From assembly GCA_900549295.1 (NCBI GenBank), contig URNG01000020.1, forward strand, positions 1 through 35,462: DNA of 35,462 nt, given 5' to 3'. Shown in pieces: positions 25,551-33,581 of this stretch (its first letter is position 1; the number at the start of each line of letters is the position of its first letter). The notes under the pieces are model-generated. The model was not told the origin of the DNA. It did not search any database and saw nothing but the letters and a program-made list of their open reading frames with translations. The stretch is from an uncultured Rhodocyclaceae bacterium (lineage in GTDB: Bacteria; Pseudomonadota; Gammaproteobacteria; Burkholderiales; Rhodocyclaceae). Position numbers and translations under genes: made by a program.

Positions 25551-25835
25551 TCAAACCGCTTGATCGACCCGTTCGCGCAATTCCTTGCCCGCTTTGAAGT
25601 GGGGAACCCACTTCGCCGGCACATCGACCTTTTCTCCCGATTTGGGATTGCGGCCGAGGCGCGGCGGGCGGTAATTGAGCGCAAAGCTGCCGAAGCCGCG
25701 AATCTCGATACGATCGCCGCGCACCAGCGCCTCGGACATCGCATCAAGAATCATCTTCACGGCGAGATCGGCATCTTTCGCCACCAGCTGGGGAAAACGC
25801 TCCGCCAGCTGGGCGATGAGCTCGGATTTGGTCAT
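25551..25835 (-). CDS. ihfB: Integration host factor subunit beta
   Basis: DNA-bending nucleoid protein that pairs with IhfA and shapes promoters, recombination sites and origins. 94 residues in the usual range. The HU/IHF signature is intact: IEIRGFGSF at 44-52 and the DNA-contact arm GRNPKSGEKVDVPAK, with the Pro that intercalates into the minor groove. It starts 14 bases after the rpsA stop on the same strand, the common proteobacterial rpsA-ihfB arrangement, and is followed by an intrinsic terminator. Confidence 0.97.
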   Translation of the reverse strand: MTKSELIAQLAERFPQLVAKDADLAVKMILDAMSEALVRGDRIEIRGFGSFALNYRPPRLGRNPKSGEKVDVPAKWVPHFKAGKELRERVDQAV

Positions 25836-25849
25836 CGTGTCGAATCCGC

Positions 25850-27529
25850 TCAGCCTTGCTGGTTCAGCTTGGCTTTCAGCAGTGCACCGAGGTTGGTCGT
25901 GCCGGAAGCAGCGGAAGCGGCATCGGCCGAAAACTTCTGCATGGCTTCGTGCTGCTCGGCCTGATCCTTGGCCTTGATCGACAGGTTGATACCGCGCGTC
26001 TTGCGGTCGACGTTGATGATCATGGCTTCGACTCCGTCACCGACCTTGAGGTGCTGCGACAGGTCTTCGGTACGCTCGCGCGAGAACTCGGAGGCGCGCA
26101 GGTAGGCTTCGTTTTCGCCGTCCAGGGCGATCACGGCGCCGCGGGCGTCGACCGACTTCACGGTGCCGCGCACGATGCTGTTCTTCTCGTGGGTGGCGAT
26201 GAAGTTGGCATACGGGTCGCCGTCGAGCTGCTTGATGCCGAGCGAGATGCGCTCCTTCTCGACGTCGATGGCGAGCACCACGGCTTCCACTTCGTCGCCC
26301 TTCTTGAAGTTGCGGATGGCTTCTTCGCCAGACTGGCTCCAGGACAGGTCGGACAGGTGCACCAGGCCGTCGATGCCGCCGGGCAGGCCGATGAAGATGC
26401 CGAAGTCGGTGATCGACTTGATGGCGCCCTTGACCTTGTCGCCCTTCTTCTGGTTCATGGCGAAATCGTCCCACGGGTTCGCCTGGCACTGCTTCATGCC
26501 GAGCGAGATGCGGCGGCGGTCTTCGTCGATTTCCAGAATCATGACTTCGGTTTCGTCGCCCAGCGACACCACCTTGGACGGATGCACGTTCTTGTTCGTC
26601 CAGTCCATTTCGGACACGTGCACCAGACCTTCGATGCCCTGCTCGATTTCAACGAACGCGCCGTAGTCGGTCAGGTTGGTGACCTTGCCGAACAGGCGGG
26701 TGCCAGCCGGGTAGCGGCGGGCGATGCCGACCCACGGATCGTCGCCCAGCTGCTTCATGCCCAGCGAGACGCGGTTCTTGTCGGCGTCGAACTTGAGGAT
26801 CTTGGCGGTGACTTCGTCGCCCACGTTGAGCACTTCGCTCGGGTGACGCACGCGGCGCCAAGCCAGATCGGTGATATGCAGGAGGCCATCGATGCCGCCC
26901 AGATCGACGAACGCGCCGTAGTCGGTGATGTTCTTGACGATGCCCTTGACGGTGGAACCTTCCTTGAGGTTCTCCATCAGCTTCTCGCGGTCCTTGTCGG
27001 CGGTGGCTTCGAGCACGGCGCGGCGCGACAGGACGACGTTGTTGCGCTTGCGGTCGAGCTTGATGACCTTGAATTCCATGGTCTTGCCCTCGTAGGGCGT
27101 GGTGTCCTTGACCGGGCGCATGTCGACCAGGGAACCCGGCAGGAAGGCGCGCACGCCATTGGACATGACGGTCAGACCGCCCTTGACCTTGCCGGTGATG
27201 GTGCCGGAAACCAGCGCGCCGTCGTTGAGCGCCTGTTCCAGGAAGTTCCACGAGGCGATGCGCTTGGCGCGGTCGCGCGACAGACGGGTCGAACCGTAGC
27301 CGTCTTCCAGCATCTCGATGGCAACTTGCACGAAATCGCCGATGGCGACTTCGACTTCACCCTGATCGTTCAAAAATTCTTCTACGGGAACGTAGGATTC
27401 GGATTTCAGGCCGGCGTTGACCACCACGAAATTGTGGTCGATGCCCACCACCTCAGCGGTGATGACTTCGCCTTGACGCATTTCCTGGCGAGCCAGGGAT
27501 TCTTCAAAAAGTTGTGCAAAAGATTCCAT
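25850..27529 (-). CDS. rpsA: 30S ribosomal protein S1
   Basis: S1 binds mRNA and helps the 30S subunit recruit messages with structured or weak leaders. The 559 residues (E. coli S1 has 557) contain six S1 RNA-binding repeats; VKGIVKNITDYGAFVDLGG and VTNLTDYGAFVEIEQG are clear repeat starts. I use ATG 27529 because it gives the family N-terminus MESFAQLFEESL; an in-frame start at 27559 would add ten unrelated residues. No strong Shine-Dalgarno sequence precedes it, as is usual for autoregulated rpsA. ihfB follows 14 bases downstream. A terminator lies between it and aroA-cmk. Confidence 0.97.
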   Translation of the reverse strand: MESFAQLFEESLARQEMRQGEVITAEVVGIDHNFVVVNAGLKSESYVPVEEFLNDQGEVEVAIGDFVQVAIEMLEDGYGSTRLSRDRAKRIASWNFLEQALNDGALVSGTITGKVKGGLTVMSNGVRAFLPGSLVDMRPVKDTTPYEGKTMEFKVIKLDRKRNNVVLSRRAVLEATADKDREKLMENLKEGSTVKGIVKNITDYGAFVDLGGIDGLLHITDLAWRRVRHPSEVLNVGDEVTAKILKFDADKNRVSLGMKQLGDDPWVGIARRYPAGTRLFGKVTNLTDYGAFVEIEQGIEGLVHVSEMDWTNKNVHPSKVVSLGDETEVMILEIDEDRRRISLGMKQCQANPWDDFAMNQKKGDKVKGAIKSITDFGIFIGLPGGIDGLVHLSDLSWSQSGEEAIRNFKKGDEVEAVVLAIDVEKERISLGIKQLDGDPYANFIATHEKNSIVRGTVKSVDARGAVIALDGENEAYLRASEFSRERTEDLSQHLKVGDGVEAMIINVDRKTRGINLSIKAKDQAEQHEAMQKFSADAASAASGTTNLGALLKAKLNQQG

Positions 27530-27582
27530 TACGGACTGACTTTCATGCCGCAAAACCAAGGTTTCGCAGCGGGTTAGGGTTC

Positions 27583-27619
27583 AAAAAAAACCATTGCCGG
27601 CCTGAGAAAGCCGGCAATG
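27583..27619 (-). terminator. Intrinsic terminator after aroA-cmk
   Basis: A 10-bp perfect stem (27592-27601 with 27610-27619, core TTGCCGGC/GCCGGCAA) closes an 8-base loop. On the - strand it is followed by eight T (27590-27583). It lies 29 bases after the aroA-cmk stop and 53 bases before the rpsA start. Confidence 0.88.
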
Positions 27620-27647
27620 CCATGTACAACAACCACTTACGACAAAA

Positions 27648-29585
27648 CTAGCGGGACGCCGCCGCAAACCATGCCAGCACCTGCGCCACCGCCTGATCGA
27701 TGCTGAGCTCGTCGGTATCGAGCAAAAGCGCATCGGCCTCCTGACGCAGCGGAGCCACGGGACGCGCCCGATCGCGCGCATCGCGAGCCTCCAAGTCCGC
27801 CAGAAGAGCCGGGAGATTAGCAGAGAAGCCTTTTTCGATCAACTGCTTATAGCGCCGCCCGGCCCGTATTTCGGCGCTCGCGGTCAAAAACACCTTGAGC
27901 CGGGCCTGCGGAAAAATCACCGACCCCATGTCGCGCCCGTCGCCGACCAGCCCCGGCGCGGTATTGAAGGCGCGCTGGCGGAACAGCAGCGCCTCGCGCA
28001 CCGCTGGTAGGGCCGCCACCTGCGAAGCTGCCGCGGAAATCGCCTCGGTGCGGATGGCGTCGCCCACCGGCACGCCGGCGAGCAGCACGTCGCTTTCGCT
28101 GAACGCCACGTCCAGACGGGCCGCCACCGCCGCCACGCCCGCTTCGTCCGCCCAATCGACGCCCGCTTGCTGCGCCGCCAGCGCGGTCAACCGGTACAGC
28201 GCCCCCGAATCGAGATAGGCAAAGCCGAGCGCCGCCGCCACTCGCGCCGCCACCGTGCCCTTGCCGGAAGCCGACGGCCCGTCGATGGCGATCACCGGCG
28301 CGGCCTGGGTGACACCGGCAAAGCGGGCGAAGTAATCGGGGAAGGTCTTGGCCACGCAATTCGGATCGTTGATGCGCAGCGGCGTGGCGAACGCCGCCAG
28401 CGAGAAGCACATCGCCATGCGGTGATCGTCGTAGGTGTCGATCGCCGCCGGCCGCAGATGCGCAACCGGCGTGACGCGGATGTAATCGCCCCCCTCCTCC
28501 ACCCCGGCGCCGAGTTTGCGCAGCTCGGTCGCCATCGCGGCGATGCGGTCGGTTTCCTTCACCCGCCAGCTGGCGATGTTGGTGAGCGTGGTCGGCCCTT
28601 CGGCGTACAGCGCGGCGGTCGCCAGCGTCATGGCCGCGTCGGGAATGTGGTTGCAATCCAGATCGACGCCGCGCAGGCCACTTGCCGGCGCGCGGGCGCT
28701 CATCCAGTTAGGGCCGGTTTCGATGACCGCCCCCATCTGCCGCAGGGCCTCGGCAAACTTGACGTCGCCCTGGATGGATTCGCTGCCGACGCCTTCCACC
28801 CGCACCGCCCCCCCACCGATAGCGCCCAGCGCCAGGAAATAAGAGGCTGACGAGGCATCGCCCTCGACATACACCGTTCCCGGCGACACGTAGCGGCTCT
28901 GCGCCGGCACCGTGAACCGCTGCCAACCCTCGCGCTCGACCGTCACCCCGAAGCGCGCCATGGTCGCCAGCGTGATTTCGATGTAAGGCTTGGAAATCAA
29001 TTCCCCCGCCACTTCCACCGCCACCGTCCGCCCCAGGAGCGGCAAGGCCATCAACAGGCCGGTCAGGAACTGGCTGGACACATCGCCGCGCACCGAGATA
29101 CTGGCCGGCACGGCGGCTGGCGCACGCAGGCCGACGCGCAGCGGCGGATAGCCCGGCTCGCCGAGGTAATCGACCTGCGCCCCCAATTGCCGCAAGCCAT
29201 CGACCAGATCGCCGATCGGCCGCTCGTGCATACGCGCCACCCCCTTCAGCACGTAATCGCCGCCCGCCAGCGCCAGCGCGGCGGTCAGCGGACGAAACGC
29301 CGTCCCCGCATTACCCAGGAACAACTCCGCCACCTTGACCGGAAACGCCCCGCCGCAGCCGGCGATCCGCCAGTTCTCCCCGCCCCGATGCGTCACCCCG
29401 ACGCCCAGCGCCTGCAAGGCTTCCAGCATGCGCTCGGTATCGTCGGACGCCAGCAAATCGCGCACCTCGGTCGTCCCCGCCGCCAGCGCGGCCAGCAGCA
29501 GCACCCGGTTGGAAATGCTCTTGGACCCCGGCAGACGCACCGTGCCGGACGCCGAAATCAACTGGGGAAGATCGATGAATTCCAT
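27648..29585 (-). CDS. aroA-cmk: Bifunctional EPSP synthase / cytidylate kinase
   Basis: One 645-residue chain holds two enzymes. Residues about 1-425 are 3-phosphoshikimate 1-carboxyvinyltransferase (AroA, shikimate pathway): LPGSKSISNR at about 18-27, GNAGTAFRPL, RVKETDR and DDHRMAM are all present. Residues about 429-645 are CMP kinase (Cmk, nucleotide salvage): the P-loop DGPSASGKGT, the LDSGALYR CMP-binding segment and GRDMGSVIFP follow. No stop or frameshift lies between them. Fusions of this type are known in some proteobacteria; in most relatives the genes are adjacent but separate. ATG 29585 gives the AroA N-terminus; a TTG at 29645 would add 20 residues without family similarity. 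No good ribosome-binding site is seen. Confidence 0.95.
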   Translation of the reverse strand: MEFIDLPQLISASGTVRLPGSKSISNRVLLLAALAAGTTEVRDLLASDDTERMLEALQALGVGVTHRGGENWRIAGCGGAFPVKVAELFLGNAGTAFRPLTAALALAGGDYVLKGVARMHERPIGDLVDGLRQLGAQVDYLGEPGYPPLRVGLRAPAAVPASISVRGDVSSQFLTGLLMALPLLGRTVAVEVAGELISKPYIEITLATMARFGVTVEREGWQRFTVPAQSRYVSPGTVYVEGDASSASYFLALGAIGGGAVRVEGVGSESIQGDVKFAEALRQMGAVIETGPNWMSARAPASGLRGVDLDCNHIPDAAMTLATAALYAEGPTTLTNIASWRVKETDRIAAMATELRKLGAGVEEGGDYIRVTPVAHLRPAAIDTYDDHRMAMCFSLAAFATPLRINDPNCVAKTFPDYFARFAGVTQAAPVIAIDGPSASGKGTVAARVAAALGFAYLDSGALYRLTALAAQQAGVDWADEAGVAAVAARLDVAFSESDVLLAGVPVGDAIRTEAISAAASQVAALPAVREALLFRQRAFNTAPGLVGDGRDMGSVIFPQARLKVFLTASAEIRAGRRYKQLIEKGFSANLPALLADLEARDARDRARPVAPLRQEADALLLDTDELSIDQAVAQVLAWFAAASR

Positions 29586-29799
29586 GTCGAATTGCCAAAA
29601 AATGCGAAAGGCAGGCACGCTAGGGGATGCCTGGGGCTTTGTCAAATGCCCTTGCCCGCCTTTGCCGGCGGCGGCCGGCGGGACGTTGCGGCGATCAACG
29701 CGCTGGCAAACAGATGCGGATGGGGGCGATCAGACTGGACGCATAGGCGACATCCGTAACTACCGGGTCAGGCATCGAGCAGAACCGGAACCGCCCCGC
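29586..29799. other. Intergenic region upstream of aroA-cmk
   Basis: About 214 bases between aroA-cmk and the gamma-carbonic-anhydrase gene (both - strand). I see no gene, no clear promoter hexamers and no strong hairpin. tyrA, which often precedes aroA in relatives, is not here. Confidence 0.5.
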
Positions 29800-30324
29800 T
29801 CACGGCAAAACCTCCAAATCCCCCGCATAACGCCGCGCATTCTCCACATAATGCGCCGCCGAATGCCGCAGCCGCGCGACTTCCTCGTCGCTGAGCTGGC
29901 GCACCACCTTGGCTGGTGAGCCGAGGATCAGGCTGCGCTCCGGGTATGCCTTGCCTTCCGGCACCAGGCTGTTGGCACCAACGATGCTGTCCGGGCCGAT
30001 CACCGCCCGGTTGAGAATTACCGAGCCGATGCCGATCAGGCTGTTGTCGCCGATGGTGCAGCCGTGCAGCATCACCAGATGGCCGACCGTCACGCCCTGG
30101 CCGATGTGCATCGGCACGCCTTCGTCGGTGTGCAGCACGCTGCCGTCCTGGATGTTGCTGTTTTCGCCGATGTGGATCGGGTCGTTGTCGCCGCGCAGGG
30201 TGGCGTTCCACCAGATCGACGCGCCCGCCGACAGATGCACGTCGCCGATCACGGTGGCGTTGGGGGCGATCCAGGCGGTGCTGGCAATGGTCGGGCTTTT
30301 CGCGCCGAGGCGGTAAACGGGCAT
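29800..30324 (-). CDS. Gamma-carbonic anhydrase family protein (YrdA/PaaY-like)
   Basis: 174-residue left-handed beta-helix protein of hexapeptide repeats (NATVIGDVHL, GASIWWNATLRGD, NSLIGIGSVIL). The putative zinc ligands of the gamma-carbonic anhydrase fold are present as His65 (HTDEG), His82 and His87 (VGHLVMLHGC), so CO2 hydration is possible. Many YrdA-like members have no proven activity, and ligand hydrolase roles (PaaY) also exist. The start is ATG 30324 with GGAAAGGA 8 bases upstream; the much longer open frame beyond it runs antisense through typA and is shadow. It is transcribed divergently from typA across about 144 bases. Confidence 0.93.
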   Translation of the reverse strand: MPVYRLGAKSPTIASTAWIAPNATVIGDVHLSAGASIWWNATLRGDNDPIHIGENSNIQDGSVLHTDEGVPMHIGQGVTVGHLVMLHGCTIGDNSLIGIGSVILNRAVIGPDSIVGANSLVPEGKAYPERSLILGSPAKVVRQLSDEEVARLRHSAAHYVENARRYAGDLEVLP

Positions 30325-30408
30325 GGGGATTCCTTTCCGGGGTGTGGTTTTTGGCCGCGATCCGCGCAGTTTACGCGCTTTTTTGCGCCGAATTTTCCGC
30401 GCTTTTGA

Positions 30409-30426
30409 TGTTGCAATGCAGCAACA
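30409..30426. promoter_or_regulatory. Inverted repeat overlapping the typA promoter
   Basis: TGTTGC (30409-30414) and GCAACA (30421-30426) form a 6-bp perfect inverted repeat with a 6-base centre (AATGCA), just upstream of the typA -10 box and between two divergent genes. It has the size of a dimeric repressor or activator site. No regulator can be named from sequence. Confidence 0.35.
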
Positions 30427-30427
30427 A

Positions 30428-30436
30428 TGGTAGAAT
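30428..30436 (+). promoter_or_regulatory. Extended -10 promoter of typA
   Basis: TGGTAGAAT at 30428-30436 matches an extended -10 element (TG-n-TATAAT with one mismatch in the hexamer). There is no good -35 at the usual spacing, which fits an extended -10 promoter. Transcription would start near 30443, giving a leader of about 25 bases before ATG 30469. Confidence 0.55.
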
Positions 30437-30468
30437 TTTGCCTCCCAAAATTTTCCAGATTGCCCTTC

Positions 30469-32316
30469 ATGTCCGCCCGCGCCATTCGTAACATCGCCAT
30501 CATTGCCCACGTCGACCACGGTAAAACCACGCTGGTCGACCAGTTGCTCCGCCAATCCGGCACCTTCGCCGCGCACCAGCAGGTCGACGAGCGCGTCATG
30601 GATTCGGGCGACATCGAAAAGGAACGCGGCATCACCATTCTCTCCAAGAATACGGCAGTGGATTACAACGGCATTCATATCAACATCGTCGATACGCCGG
30701 GCCACGCCGATTTCGGCGGTGAAGTCGAGCGCGTGCTCGGTATGGTCGATGGCGTGGTGCTGCTGGTCGATGCGGTCGAAGGGCCGATGCCGCAGACCCG
30801 TTTCGTGACCAAGAAGGCGCTGGCACTCGGCCTGCGCCCGATCGTGCTGGTCAACAAGGTGGACCGCGACGGGGCCGACCCGGACAGCGCCGTCAACCTC
30901 ACCTTCGACCTGTTCGACAAGCTCGGCGCAACCGACGAACAGCTCGATTTCCCCATCGTCTACGCCTCCGGCCTCAACGGCTGGGCCGCGCTGTCGCTGG
31001 ACGCGCCGCGCACCGACATGAAGCCCCTGTTCGAGATGATCCTCTCGCACGTGCCGGCCCCCGACACCGACCTCGATTCGCCGCTGCAATTGCAGATTTC
31101 GGCGCTCGATTACTCCTCCTACGTCGGCCGCATCGGCGTCGGTCGCATCACGCGCGGCCGCGTCAAGACCGGGATGCAGGTCATGGTCATGTTCGGCACC
31201 GAGGAAGAGGCAGCCGAACACGAGCGCCAGCCGATCAAGGCCAAGATCGGCCAGGTTTTCGGCTACAAGGGCCTGAACAAGATCGAACTCGACGAAGGCG
31301 TGGCCGGCGACATCGTGCAGATCACCGGCATCGAGGATCTCGTCCTCGGCTGCACCGTGACCGATCCGGACAAGCCGGAAACCCTGCCGCTGCTCAAGAT
31401 CGACGAACCGACGCTGTCCATGCAGTTCATGGTCAACAGCAGCCCGCTCGCCGGCACCGAAGGCAAATTCGTCACCAGCCGCCAGATCCGCGACCGCCTG
31501 CACAAGGAACTGCTGACCAACATGGCGCTGCGCGTGCACGACACCGAAATCAGCGACGTGTTCGATGTTGCCGGGCGCGGCGAACTGCACCTGGGCATCC
31601 TCCTGGAAAACATGCGCCGCGAAGGCTACGAGCTGGCGGTCGGCCGCCCGCGCGTGGTCAAGAAGGTGATCGACGGCGTCGAATGCGAACCCTACGAAAT
31701 GCTCACCGTCGACGTCGAGGAAAATCACCAGGGCGGCGTCATGGAGAGCCTCGGGCTGCGCCGCGGCGAAATGCTCGACATGGTGCCGGACGGCCGGGGC
31801 CGGGTGCGCATCGAATACCGCATCCCGGCGCGCGGCCTGATCGGCTTCCAGGGCGAATTCATGAACCTGACGCGCGGCACCGGCCTCATCAGCCACGTTT
31901 TCGACGAATACGCGCCGGTCAAGGAAGGGCAGGTGGCGGAACGCCGCAACGGCGTGCTCATCTCGCAGGACAACGGCGAGGCCGTCGCCTACGCCCTGTG
32001 GAAGTTGCAGGATCGTGGCCGCATGTTCGTCAACCCCGGCGAAAAGCTCTACGAAGGCATGATTATCGGCATCCACAGCCGTGACAACGATCTGGTGGTG
32101 AATCCGATCAAGGGCAAGCAACTCACCAACGTGCGCGCCTCCGGCACCGATGAAGCGGTGCGTCTGGTGCCGCCGATCCAGTTGAGCCTGGAAGCCGCCG
32201 TCGAATTCATCGCCGACGACGAACTGGTGGAACTGACGCCCAAATCCATCCGCCTGCGCAAGCGCCACCTTACCGAAAACGACCGCAAGCGCGCCCAGCG
32301 CGCCACGGCGCAGTAA
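30469..32316 (+). CDS. typA: Ribosome-associated GTPase TypA/BipA
   Basis: Translational GTPase that binds the ribosome and is needed for ribosome assembly or stress growth, especially at low temperature. 615 residues, the usual length. G motifs: G1 AHVDHGKTT (13-21), switch region ERGITI, G3 DTPGHADF, G4 NKVDRD and G5-like YASG. After the EF-G-like domains the BipA-specific C-terminal region is present, with GRGLIGFQGEF-like sequence in PARGLIGFQGEFM and NPIKGKQLTNVRASG. ATG 30469 is chosen for the N-terminus MSARAIRNIAIIAHVDHG; an ATG at 30427 in the same frame adds 14 residues upstream of the likely transcription start. It is followed by a small membrane protein gene. Confidence 0.97.
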   Translation: MSARAIRNIAIIAHVDHGKTTLVDQLLRQSGTFAAHQQVDERVMDSGDIEKERGITILSKNTAVDYNGIHINIVDTPGHADFGGEVERVLGMVDGVVLLVDAVEGPMPQTRFVTKKALALGLRPIVLVNKVDRDGADPDSAVNLTFDLFDKLGATDEQLDFPIVYASGLNGWAALSLDAPRTDMKPLFEMILSHVPAPDTDLDSPLQLQISALDYSSYVGRIGVGRITRGRVKTGMQVMVMFGTEEEAAEHERQPIKAKIGQVFGYKGLNKIELDEGVAGDIVQITGIEDLVLGCTVTDPDKPETLPLLKIDEPTLSMQFMVNSSPLAGTEGKFVTSRQIRDRLHKELLTNMALRVHDTEISDVFDVAGRGELHLGILLENMRREGYELAVGRPRVVKKVIDGVECEPYEMLTVDVEENHQGGVMESLGLRRGEMLDMVPDGRGRVRIEYRIPARGLIGFQGEFMNLTRGTGLISHVFDEYAPVKEGQVAERRNGVLISQDNGEAVAYALWKLQDRGRMFVNPGEKLYEGMIIGIHSRDNDLVVNPIKGKQLTNVRASGTDEAVRLVPPIQLSLEAAVEFIADDELVELTPKSIRLRKRHLTENDRKRAQRATAQ

Positions 32317-32332
32317 AACACGGGCGGCGGAC

Positions 32333-32494
32333 ATGCTGAAAAAATGCTGTCCGCCCTGCGCCGCCTGGGTGGCCCGCCACCCGGCGGCCACCCGCCGCAT
32401 CCTCTGGATCGCCGCCTGGAGCCTGTTCTTCAGCTTCCTCGGCTGGATCAGCGACCCCATCTATGGGCCGGGGTTCTGCAAGATTTATCTTTAA
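32333..32494 (+). CDS. Small single-span membrane protein (53 aa)
   Basis: Short open frame 16 bases downstream of typA on the same strand, from ATG 32333 to TAA 32492-32494. The protein begins MLKKCCPPCAAWVARHP and then has a basic patch (ATRRI) and one hydrophobic segment, ILWIAAWSLFFSFLGWI, at about 29-45. It ends GFCKIYL. A cysteine-rich N-terminus, positive charges before the segment and close spacing to typA make it a plausible cytoplasm-in membrane microprotein cotranscribed with typA. The ribosome-binding site is weak (GGCGGA). I do not recognise a family; a chance frame is possible. Confidence 0.5.
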   Translation: MLKKCCPPCAAWVARHPAATRRILWIAAWSLFFSFLGWISDPIYGPGFCKIYL

Positions 32495-32637
32495 AACGTT
32501 GCGCTAGAAAGCACGAACGGCCTGGCAGTATTTATTTACATTTTTTCCCAATGATGAAATTCGGGTCGTGGTAAGTCCGATGGGGCCAAGCAGTCCAAAG
32601 CAGCCAATTCCGCCGCCGGTTAAACCTGCTGACAAGC

Positions 32638-33414
32638 TCAAACCAGACCCTCCAAAAACCCACCAATCGCCGCCAGCACCGCCCCCTCCTGATCCCGCTG
32701 CGGCGTATGCCCGCACTGGTCGAGCTTCAGTAACTGCGCGCCGTGCGGCGTTTTTTCGGCGATGGCCTCGATCTGGCGCAGGGTGGCGTATTCATCGTCG
32801 CGGCCCTGGATCGCCAGCAGCGGGCAGGTGATGGCGGGCAGGAAATCCTCGATGTTCCAGTGGCGGAACGGCGGCGACAGCCAGCAGTCGTTCCAGTCGG
32901 CAAACACCCGCGCCGCGTTCTTGTGATAGCGGGCGAGTTTTTTCGGCCAATCGGTGCTTTCCCAGACTTCGCGCGCGGCGCGGATGCCGGCCAGGGTTTC
33001 TTCTTCGACGAATTCGTGCGGCGCCATGACCACCGCGCCGCGCAGCCGTTCGGGATAGCTGCCGGCAAAAATGAGGGCGATGCTGCCGCCGTCGCTATGC
33101 CCGATCAGGACGGGATTCTCGACGCCCAGCGCGGTGAGGACGGCGGGCAGGATGTCGCGCCCTTCGCGGTGCATGTAGTCGGTCTGGCGACGATCCGGGT
33201 AAGGATCGGACGCGCCGTAGCCGGGGCGGGAGTAAGCCAGCACGCGACAGCCGGTGGCCGCCGCCAGCTTTTCCGGGAAATCGCGCCACATCGCCACGCA
33301 GCCCAAACCTTCGTGCAACAGCACTAGCGACGGGCGGCCGGCCACGGTGGCGGGAAAATCGACGTATTCGAGCGCGTAGCTGCGATTCTGGAAAACGATG
33401 GAAACAGTGTTCAT
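32638..33414 (-). CDS. Alpha/beta hydrolase
   Basis: 258 residues with an alpha/beta-hydrolase fold. The nucleophile elbow GHSDGG has Ser107; Asp206 or Asp207 in GRDDEY and His236 in CGHTPQRD complete a likely triad. The oxyanion region LHEGLG and YSRPGYGASDP match the family. No signal peptide. Substrate unknown; esterase, lactonase or C-C hydrolase types share this pattern. ATG 33414 has no strong ribosome-binding site. A palindromic repeat separates it from the next gene, another alpha/beta hydrolase on the same strand, with which it shares only fold-level similarity. Confidence 0.9.
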   Translation of the reverse strand: MNTVSIVFQNRSYALEYVDFPATVAGRPSLVLLHEGLGCVAMWRDFPEKLAAATGCRVLAYSRPGYGASDPYPDRRQTDYMHREGRDILPAVLTALGVENPVLIGHSDGGSIALIFAGSYPERLRGAVVMAPHEFVEEETLAGIRAAREVWESTDWPKKLARYHKNAARVFADWNDCWLSPPFRHWNIEDFLPAITCPLLAIQGRDDEYATLRQIEAIAEKTPHGAQLLKLDQCGHTPQRDQEGAVLAAIGGFLEGLV

Positions 33415-33446
33415 CCTGAAAAATCCATTTGAATTTGAAGGGGGAA

Positions 33447-33573
33447 TTCACCGCAGAGGCGCAGAGGGCGCGGAGAAAGGCGGAGGAAAGCGAAAACGGG
33501 GACGGCTTGCGACGCATGTCATGCCGCCCTGCCTTTCTCCGCGAAATTCCCTTCCTCTGTGCCTCTGCGGTAA
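33447..33573. repeat. Palindromic intergenic repeat, family B, copy 2
   Basis: The left arm begins TTCACCGCAGAGGCGCAGAGG (33447-33467) and the right arm at 33554-33573 is its near-perfect complement. A second inner pair, CGCGGAGAAAGG (33469-33480), matches 33532-33543 exactly. The outer sequence is the same as in copy 1 (TTCACCGCAGAGG). It fills the gap between the two alpha/beta hydrolase genes. Confidence 0.78.
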
Positions 33574-33581
33574 TGGTTTTT

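Noticed and set aside
29695..29775. 26-codon peptide upstream of aroA-cmk, considered as an attenuator leader
   Set aside because: No run of aromatic codons, no ribosome-binding site and no clear alternative hairpins.
30325..32460. Long - strand frame upstream of the carbonic anhydrase gene
   Set aside because: Runs antisense through typA; the real start at 30324 has a good ribosome-binding site and the family N-terminus.
32504..32716. Glycine-rich 70-codon - strand frame
   Set aside because: Overlaps the hydrolase end in another frame; no start context and no known family.
32568..32831. Proline-rich 87-codon + strand frame
   Set aside because: Most of it is the reverse complement of the hydrolase C-terminus; the proline richness follows from that.
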